Below, piece by piece: positions 1 through 4,218 of a stretch of 7,907 bases of DNA. The position numbers were made by a program, and so were the translations under genes. A model generated the notes under the pieces. It was not told the DNA's origin. It was given only the letters and a program-made list of their open reading frames with translations, and searched no databases. Every line of letters begins with the position of its first letter. Position 1 is the stretch's first letter. The stretch is from NCBI GenBank assembly GCA_945906715.1, contig CAMDRK010000113.1, forward strand, positions 1 to 7,907. Reading direction: 5' to 3'. Source of the stretch: Nitrospira lenta (GTDB taxonomy: Bacteria > Nitrospirota > Nitrospiria > Nitrospirales > Nitrospiraceae).

Positions 1-118
1 TGGTTTGTTTGGCCTGTTTCGATTGTTTGCTTAAACAAAACTAACCAGATGACCAAATTAACCAGAAAAACAAACCAGATAGACCAGAGAAACCAGACAG
101 ACCAGATGGACCGAGCCT
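1..118. repeat. Degenerate inverted array of 9-nt repeats (copy 1)
   Basis: The right part contains ACCAG or ACCGA at 74, 83, 92, 101 and 110, which is an exact 9-nt period over five units. Looser ACCA-containing units occur at 44, 52 and 61. The left part is the reverse-complement style: GTTT occurs at 7, 16 and 25, again 9 nt apart. The two halves therefore face each other around roughly 31-43 and could form an imperfect hairpin. The plus strand of the right arm is almost free of T. The same organisation recurs at 4052-4209, so this is a dispersed element and not chance low complexity. No coding function is apparent, and the left end may extend beyond the window. Confidence 0.7.
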
Positions 119-129
119 GTCTCAGGGGG

Positions 130-158
130 TTGACGATCATACATTTCAGCTCTATGCT
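130..158 (+). promoter_or_regulatory. Sigma70-like promoter for the vapBC operon
   Basis: TTGACG (130-135) and TATGCT (153-158) are separated by exactly 17 nt and lie about 48 nt upstream of the antitoxin ATG. A 5-bp inverted repeat, TCAGC (146-150) and GCTGA (156-160), straddles the -10 box. It is a plausible but weak operator for autorepression by the antitoxin, which is the usual mode in VapBC operons. The match is by consensus only. Confidence 0.6.
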
Positions 159-205
159 GATTTACTGATTTAATCTGAATATCACCTTCACCAAGGAGCA
201 TCCTT

Positions 206-469
206 ATGACGCTTGTCAAGGTATGGGGAAGAGGTCAACTCACGATCCCAGCGGCTATCCGGAAGGAACTGCATCTGAAGGAGGAGGCCGCGCTGACGCT
301 TGTGAAGGTCGGCAATGTCATCCTCATGACTCCGAAACCCCTGGAGGTAGATTCGGTTGCCAAGAAGGCACGGCGGGAGCTGAAAAAATCCGGGCTTACA
401 GTCGAAAACATCCTCGCGGACCTAGACCTGCAGCGGAACCGTTACAACAAGGAACGCGATGAGGCGTAG
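206..469 (+). CDS. vapB: VapB-type antitoxin, SpoVT/AbrB-fold DNA-binding protein
   Basis: This is an 87-aa protein. An N-terminal SpoVT-AbrB swapped-hairpin domain (about residues 3-45) shows the hallmark GRGQLTIPAAIRKELHL motif, in which the beta strand leads into a proline and a short helix, followed by a hydrophobic strand (VGNVILMTPKP). The C-terminal half (about 48-87) is charged and helical, as expected for the segment that binds and blocks the partner toxin. A clear ribosome binding site, AAGGAG (193-198), lies 7 nt before the ATG. The last 11 nt overlap the start of the PIN-domain toxin gene, an arrangement typical of translationally coupled antitoxin-toxin pairs. The inferred role is to neutralise the toxin and repress the operon. 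The vapB name rests on family and context and does not imply orthology to a characterised locus. Confidence 0.85.
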   Translation: MTLVKVWGRGQLTIPAAIRKELHLKEEAALTLVKVGNVILMTPKPLEVDSVAKKARRELKKSGLTVENILADLDLQRNRYNKERDEA

Positions 470-908
470 GGGCTGGAAAGTCTTCATCGACACCAGTGCC
501 CTGATTGCAGGAATTCTCTCTCCGACCGGCGCCGCGCACGAAGTACTTCGCCTCTGCGAGGCAGGAGTGGTCAAGGCGCTGATGTCAAGACAGGTGCTCG
601 TCGAAGCTGATCGAAATATTTCCAAAAAACTGCCTGCCCTCCTGTCCGAGTATCGCGTGTTCTTAAAGCATCTCTCCCCTCTGATCGTCGAGGACCCTTC
701 GAGGCTGGCCGTCGAACAGGCCTGTGAGATCATCCATCACTACGACGCGCCTATCCTCGCTGCAGCGATCGAGGCAGGAGTAGATTATCTTGTCACCTGG
801 AATACCAGGCACTTTCAGAAGAAAGCAGTCCGTGACTATGCTCGATTCCCTATTCTGACACCTGGTGAATTTCTCGAAGAGTTCCGGCGTGCGCTCTTAG
901 AAGAGTAA
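459..908 (+). CDS. vapC: VapC-type toxin, PIN-domain ribonuclease
   Basis: This is a 149-aa PIN-domain protein. The acidic metal-binding residues are visible: Asp11 in VFIDTSAL, Glu49 in VLVEAD and Asp96 in HHYDAPIL. A fourth-position motif, VTWNTRHF (112-119), carries Asn115 where many PIN domains have Asp; Thr/Asn versions also occur in the family, so activity is still likely. PIN toxins of VapBC pairs are Mg2+-dependent endoribonucleases that cut tRNA or rRNA and slow translation. The start is the ATG overlapping the antitoxin by 11 nt, preceded by AAGGAA (449-454). The ORF is full length with no internal damage, so the pair appears functional. RNA specificity cannot be read from sequence. 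Confidence 0.85.
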   Translation: MRRRGWKVFIDTSALIAGILSPTGAAHEVLRLCEAGVVKALMSRQVLVEADRNISKKLPALLSEYRVFLKHLSPLIVEDPSRLAVEQACEIIHHYDAPILAAAIEAGVDYLVTWNTRHFQKKAVRDYARFPILTPGEFLEEFRRALLEE

Positions 909-941
909 CGACACACCTGGACGCGGTGGCCGACAAGAACC

Positions 942-971
942 CCAGGGTCGGCTCAAGAGAGCCGACCCTGG
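942..971. terminator. Perfect 13-bp hairpin between vapC and an Ig-like gene remnant
   Basis: CCAGGGTCGGCTC (942-954) pairs perfectly with GAGCCGACCCTGG (959-971) around the tetraloop AAGA. It begins 33 nt after the vapC stop and lies 17 nt beyond the stop of the minus-strand Ig-like remnant, so it can serve convergent transcripts. Neither side has a strong T tract (TTGCCC on plus, GGTTCTTG on minus), so intrinsic termination may be partial. The same hairpin recurs at 2233-2262. Confidence 0.65.
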
Positions 972-988
972 TTGCCCAACGTTGAGAA

Positions 989-1189
989 CTACGGCGCGAA
1001 GGAGTTGTAGAGTTGCGGCCCCTCGACGGCCTGGTCCTTTTTGCTGTGCGGCACGCCGACTTTCACGCTGCCATTGCAGCTGCCGCCCTGGCCATCGCTG
1101 GCCGTGAAGTGCACCACGTACACCTGACCATTGCCGGTGCCTGCCCGTTCTGCACGAAGCAGGATTTGGTTGCCGGATACCGCCGCATC
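989..1189 (-). pseudogene. 3' remnant of an Ig-like/HYR-type surface protein gene (copy 1)
   Basis: The minus strand encodes the last 66 residues of a protein running from DAAVSG to LYNSFAP and a TAG stop. The core (residues like RAERAGTGNG, YVVHFTASDGQGGSC, VKVGVPH) resembles the final Ig-like domain of large secreted or cell-surface proteins with HYR/cadherin-like repeats. It matches the second copy at 2281-2622 at 55 of 66 residues. Homology between the copies stops abruptly at 1189. Upstream on the minus strand the reading frame has no further family sequence, and the ATG at 1192 is fortuitous, so the rest of the gene is missing. No signal peptide or promoter precedes it. It is a truncated gene end, not an expressed small protein. 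Confidence 0.7.
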
Positions 1190-1255
1190 CATTGCTGGAT
1201 GGCAAGACCCGCCCCCCCGGAGCTGACCCCCTGGAGCTCGATCAAGGATATGTAT

Positions 1256-1284
1256 TTGACAGCATATTCATTGCATGCCATACT
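1256..1284 (+). promoter_or_regulatory. Promoter placing transcription start at the higB GTG
   Basis: A consensus TTGACA (1256-1261) and CATACT (1279-1284) are spaced by 17 nt. The start of transcription expected about 7 nt after the -10 box falls on or next to the GTG at 1291, and no Shine-Dalgarno sequence is visible upstream of that codon. A 6-bp palindrome, GCATGC (1273-1278), sits against the -10 box and could be part of an antitoxin operator. This is a consensus match only. Confidence 0.6.
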
Positions 1285-1290
1285 CTGACG

Positions 1291-1655
1291 GTGAAGAAGT
1301 GGGACGTTGAGATAGGCGACGAATGTGAGCCGGAGTTCTATGCACTACCCGAAGACGTGCAAGACGAAATCTTGGCCCACACGCGCCTGCTCAGGAATAC
1401 GGTCCTCAGCTAGGCCGTCCCCGTGTGGACACGCTCAACGGGTCGCGCCACGCGAACATGAAGGAACTGCGCTTTAACGCTGCAGATGGCGTCTGGCGCG
1501 TGGCCTTCGCATTCGATCCCCACCGACACGCAATCCTGCTTGTCGCAGGGGATAAATCAGGCGGGAGCAAAAAACGCTTCTACGATGACTTGATCCGCAA
1601 GGCCGACAAGCGCTTTGATGCCCATCTTGGGCGGTTGAAGCAGGAAAGGAAATAG
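1291..1655 (+). pseudogene. higB: Frameshifted HigB/RelE-type toxin (phage Gp49-like family)
   Basis: Two adjacent frames together make one HigB-like toxin of about 121 aa. The first part (1291-1413) reads VKKWDVEIGDE, then LPEDVQDEIL, and ends at a TAG after a shifted stretch. The second part is open in another frame from about 1395, reads EYGPQLGRPRVDTLNGS, then MKELRF, WRVAFAFDPHRHAILLVAGD and RFYDDLIRKAD, and stops at 1655. Joining them needs one extra base near 1393 (CTC-AG-GAA), so a single-base deletion is the simplest cause. The GTG at 1425 is within the second frame and could yield only a C-terminal piece. Intact members are ribosome-dependent mRNA-cleaving toxins. A sequencing error remains possible. 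The antitoxin gene begins 2 nt downstream and is intact. Confidence 0.75.
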
Positions 1656-1657
1656 CT

Positions 1658-2041
1658 ATGGCTACTAATGTACGTGACACCATAAAGGGCTTGAGTCTCG
1701 CCAGGCGCAAAAAGATCGAAGCGCGCGCCTCAGCGCTAATCGCCGAGGAAATGTCCCTGCGGGATCTGCGGCAAGCATTGACCCTCACACAGGAACGTAT
1801 GGCCGAAACCCTTGGCATTGGCCAGGACGGGATTTCTCGTCTCGAAAAACGCAGCGATCTACTGTTGTCCACTCTGCGGTCCTATATCGAAGCCATGGGC
1901 GGTCAGCTCTCACTGATCGCTGAATTCCCCGACCGTGAGCCTGTCACACTCTCCGGACTATCAACCATGGAAACAACTCCCCATCCTACATCGCGCCCTC
2001 GCCGCCGCAAGCGCACAAGGGAGCACGCCCCCATATCATAA
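1658..2041 (+). CDS. higA: HigA-type antitoxin, XRE-family helix-turn-helix protein
   Basis: This is a 127-aa protein with an N-terminal helical region (about 1-30) and an XRE/Cro-type helix-turn-helix at about 33-85. The motif LTLTQERMAETLGIGQDGISRLEKRSD carries the recognition helix (GQDGISRLE). The following helix (LLSTLRSYIEAMGG) and the strand LSLIAEFPD are typical of HigA-like partners of Gp49-type toxins. The C-terminal tail (about 108-123) is rich in Arg and Lys and looks disordered. The gene starts 2 nt after the toxin stop and has a good ribosome binding site (AAAGGAA, 1646-1652). Toxin-before-antitoxin order is the usual HigBA layout. With the toxin broken, its likely remaining role is operon autorepression or neutralising related toxins encoded elsewhere. 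No damage is seen. Confidence 0.85.
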   Translation: MATNVRDTIKGLSLARRKKIEARASALIAEEMSLRDLRQALTLTQERMAETLGIGQDGISRLEKRSDLLLSTLRSYIEAMGGQLSLIAEFPDREPVTLSGLSTMETTPHPTSRPRRRKRTREHAPIS

Positions 2042-2232
2042 CGACCGTCTGCCCTCCCTCTTTCCAGTCCAGCACTGCCACACCGCTGGAGATATTTTGT
2101 TTTCTGTGGTGTCATCCGATGAAACCCGCTGCCTACCACCTGCACCCCGAAGAGAATGGCTGCCATGCAGGGGCTATCATGGCTTTCTGACCCGATATAG
2201 TATTGCAAAACCAAATATCAGCATCCCAGTGG

Positions 2233-2262
2233 CCAGGGTCGGCTCAAGTGAGCCGGCCCTGG
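2233..2262. terminator. 13-bp hairpin between higA and the second Ig-like remnant
   Basis: CCAGGGTCGGCTC (2233-2245) pairs with GAGCCGGCCCTGG (2250-2262) around the loop AAGT, with one T-G wobble. On the plus strand it is followed by TCTTCTTAA, a modest T-rich run suited to ending the higBA transcript. On the minus strand it lies 18 nt after the Ig-like stop. It is nearly identical to the hairpin at 942-971 and belongs to the same duplicated segment. Confidence 0.65.
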
Positions 2263-2280
2263 TCTTCTTAATGTTGAGAG

Positions 2281-2622
2281 CTACGGCGTGAAGGAATTGT
2301 AGAGTTGCGGCCCTTCGATAGCCATGTCCTTCTTGCTGTGCGGTACGCTAACTTTCACCGTACCGCTGCAGCTGCCGCCCTGGTCATCCGTGGCCGTGAA
2401 CTGCACCACATAGACTCGGCCATTGCCGGTCCCTGCCCGTTCTGCACGAAGCAGGATGTGATTGCCGGACACCGCCGCATCTGGACTGGTGTCGCCATCA
2501 CCCAGACCATTCACCGGCTCATCCTGGGTCACGGTATTAAAGGTAATGGTGACCGCCTGGTTGTTGGGATCGGTCACCCCTACGATGGTCACCGGCACCA
2601 TCATGTGATTCGGTGGCCCCAA
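2281..2622 (-). pseudogene. 3' remnant of an Ig-like/HYR-type surface protein gene (copy 2)
   Basis: About 113 residues of the C-terminal end of an Ig-like repeat protein are encoded on the minus strand. The upstream end reads LGPPNHMMVPVTIVGVTDP, closely resembling the LWPPNHKMVPVTI-type start of such domains as I remember the family. It is followed by NGLGDGDTSPDAAVSG and the same tail as copy 1, ending LYNSFTP with a TAG stop. The family sequence ceases at about 2618, where the response-regulator sequence begins in a different frame, so there is no native start, signal peptide or promoter. Differences from copy 1 are mostly conservative, which suggests the two diverged as functional paralogues before truncation. 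Intact proteins of this kind are probably exported; this piece is not expected to be. Confidence 0.7.
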
Positions 2623-2953
2623 GTTTCATGGCTTCGACCGCCCGATTGACCGTTCCAAATGCTGTGAGCACGATGACTGGCGGAATGGCTTCGTCACTGT
2701 CTCCGGCAGTCACGTCGGCAGCGTGAGCCGTCACCGTTCCCCGTCCATTGAGACGCTGAAGGACATCGATCCCTGAGAGAATCGGCAGCTCAAGATCGAG
2801 TAACACAAGGGAAGGCGCTTTTTGCTGGATCAAAGCTAAAGCTTCCGCACCATCCTTCGCTGTGATGGTGTGATGCCCCATCCATTCAAGGCGCTGCTTG
2901 AGGCCTGAGATGATGTCGGGGTCATCATCGACGATAAGAATTCGTGCGGTCAT
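2537..2953 (-). pseudogene. Truncated response regulator: receiver domain fused out of frame to Ig-like DNA
   Basis: The N-terminal 114 residues form a nearly complete CheY-like receiver domain: acidic triad D9-D10-D11 in ILIVDDDPD, phosphoacceptor Asp53 in VLLDLELP, Thr97 in VLTAFG and Lys110 in AMKLGA. A linker of about 15 residues rich in Gly, Ala and Asp (70-90) interrupts the usual beta4-beta5 spacing. After Gly-Ala-Thr the usual DF.TKPF continuation and any output domain are replaced by 24 unrelated residues read from another frame of the Ig-like sequence. The ATG at 2953 is preferred because it fits the domain start. A GTG at 2962 would add three residues and overlap the mtnA stop as GTGA. 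The intact gene was probably an NtrC-like or other multidomain regulator co-transcribed with mtnA. The product lacks the end of alpha5 and is likely unstable. Confidence 0.75.
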
Positions 2954-2958
2954 AGTCC

Positions 2959-4047
2959 TCACCCGAAGCGAGCAGCTAATTCTGATGGCTTGAAGACGCC
3001 TCGTTCGGTGATGATGCCGGTGATCAACTCGGCCGGGGTCACGTCGAACGCGGGATTGTAGACTGCGACTCCGGCTGGTGCGATCGGATGGCTGCCGTGG
3101 ATGCTGGTGACTTCTGAGGGATTCCGTTGTTCGATGGGAATGTCCGCTCCTGTTTTGGTCTTCAGATCGATCGTGGAATAGGGCGCGGCCACATAGAAGG
3201 GAATCCCGTGGGCTTTCGCCAGCACTGCGACTGAATAGGTCCCGATCTTATTGGCCACATCCCCATTGGCGGCAATCCGATCGGCCCCCACGATACAGAG
3301 TTGAATCTTCCCCTGCCGCATGAGTGTGCCGGCCATATTGTCCGTGATGAGCGTCACGGGAATTTTGTCCTGCATCAATTCCCAGGCCGTGAGCCGCGCC
3401 CCTTGCAACACCGGCCTGGTTTCGTCTGCGATGACCTGAATTTTCTTTCCTTGCTCCCAGGCTGCGCGAATGACACCCAATGCTGTGCCGTAGCCGGCTG
3501 TCGCTAACGCGCCGGCATTACAATGAGTCAGAACCGTTTGACCGTTCACAATGAGTTCTGCTCCGTGCCGGCCCATCGCCTTACAGAGGGCAATATCTTC
3601 ATCGAGAATCACTTGTGACTCTTTCAGTAACGCGGATTTGATGGATGCAATTGGCTGCGTGCGTAACGAGGCAAGCAGGCGTTTCATCCGTTCAATGGCC
3701 CAAAACAGGTTCACCGCCGTCGGCCTGGTCGCCGCGAGGTGATCGCAAATTACCAGGACCTCTTTGGCAAAAGACTCGTAATCGATAGTCGCGATTGATT
3801 GAGCGCCAAGCGCCACCCCCATTGCCGCGGTCACCCCGATCGCCGGGGCGCCTCTTACTTTAAGGCTACGAATGGCATCGGCCACGGTCTGATAGTCCCG
3901 GCAGTCCAGGAACTCAACGAACTCCGGCAACCGGCTCTGGTCGAGCAGCCGTACTGTGCCGTCTTTCCATTCAACGGTAGGAACCATGCGGACTCTTGTA
4001 GCGGGAACTGCGGCCGAGTGCAAGCCCTCAGTAGTAGGATGAAACAT
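2959..4047 (-). CDS. mtnA: S-methyl-5-thioribose-1-phosphate isomerase (aIF-2B-like family)
   Basis: This enzyme converts 5-methylthioribose-1-phosphate to the ribulose-1-phosphate form in cytosolic methionine salvage. With the longest start it is 362 aa. Family landmarks are RGAPAIGV (65-72), TRPTAVNLFWA (107-117), THCNAGALAT with catalytic Cys176, ETRPVLQGARLTAWEL (209-224) and GADRIAANGDVANKIGTY with catalytic Asp256. An internal ATG at 3987 gives MVPTVEWKDG, which matches the usual N terminus. It makes the protein 342 aa and puts the catalytic residues at Cys156 and Asp236, keeping the 80-residue separation of the Bacillus enzyme (Cys160/Asp240). I favour 3987 as the true start, although neither start has a strong ribosome binding site. 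It lies downstream of comEC on the same strand, separated by the repeat hairpin. No other methionine-salvage gene is in the window. Confidence 0.93.
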   Translation of the reverse strand: MFHPTTEGLHSAAVPATRVRMVPTVEWKDGTVRLLDQSRLPEFVEFLDCRDYQTVADAIRSLKVRGAPAIGVTAAMGVALGAQSIATIDYESFAKEVLVICDHLAATRPTAVNLFWAIERMKRLLASLRTQPIASIKSALLKESQVILDEDIALCKAMGRHGAELIVNGQTVLTHCNAGALATAGYGTALGVIRAAWEQGKKIQVIADETRPVLQGARLTAWELMQDKIPVTLITDNMAGTLMRQGKIQLCIVGADRIAANGDVANKIGTYSVAVLAKAHGIPFYVAAPYSTIDLKTKTGADIPIEQRNPSEVTSIHGSHPIAPAGVAVYNPAFDVTPAELITGIITERGVFKPSELAARFG

Positions 4048-4051
4048 CCCC

Positions 4052-4209
4052 GGTCTGTCTGGTCTATTCGGTCTGTCTTGTCGGAGAGGTCTACTCTGTC
4101 TTTCTTGTCAACTAGTCGCGCGGGCAAGACTCACCAGACAGACAAGATAGACAAGACAGACCGAATAGACCGAATAGACCGAATAGACCAGACCGACCAG
4201 ATAGACAGG
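4052..4209. repeat. Inverted array of 9-nt repeats between comEC and mtnA (copy 2)
   Basis: On the plus strand GTC occurs at 4053, 4062, 4071, 4080, 4089, 4098 and 4107. GAC then occurs at 4141, 4150, 4159, 4168, 4177, 4186, 4195 and 4204. Both halves keep an exact 9-nt period, and they face each other around a loop of about 30 nt. The segments 4061-4082 and 4150-4171 are perfect 22-nt reverse complements. Within the right arm the unit GACCGAATA is tandemly repeated three times (4159-4185), an apparent local expansion. The whole array sits in the comEC-mtnA gap and would fold into a long hairpin in a read-through transcript. It is the same kind of element as at 1-118. No T tract supports a simple terminator role. 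Confidence 0.85.
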
Positions 4210-4218
4210 ACTCGCGGG

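Noticed and set aside
1013..1288. Plus-strand frames opposite both Ig-like remnants (also 2305-2649)
   Set aside because: The two are similar to each other only because they are antisense shadows of homologous minus-strand coding sequence. The minus frame carries the recognisable domain and shared stop.
1192..1290. Upstream extension of the higB frame to the ATG at 1192
   Set aside because: It would place the promoter inside the coding region, and the extra 33 residues show no family resemblance. The KKWDVEIGDE start fits the GTG at 1291.
942..2262. Integron cassettes with the hairpins as attC sites enclosing toxin-antitoxin genes
   Set aside because: The hairpins are short perfect stems without the core sites or bulges of attC, they adjoin coding remnants, and no integrase is seen. 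Terminator stems of duplicated genes explain them better.
942..2481. Composite transposon, treating the two direct repeats as IS copies
   Set aside because: The repeats encode a surface-protein tail, not a transposase. No terminal inverted repeats or target-site duplication are visible.
4052..4209. CRISPR-like array
   Set aside because: Units are 9 nt without unique spacers, arms are inverted to each other, and no cas gene is present.
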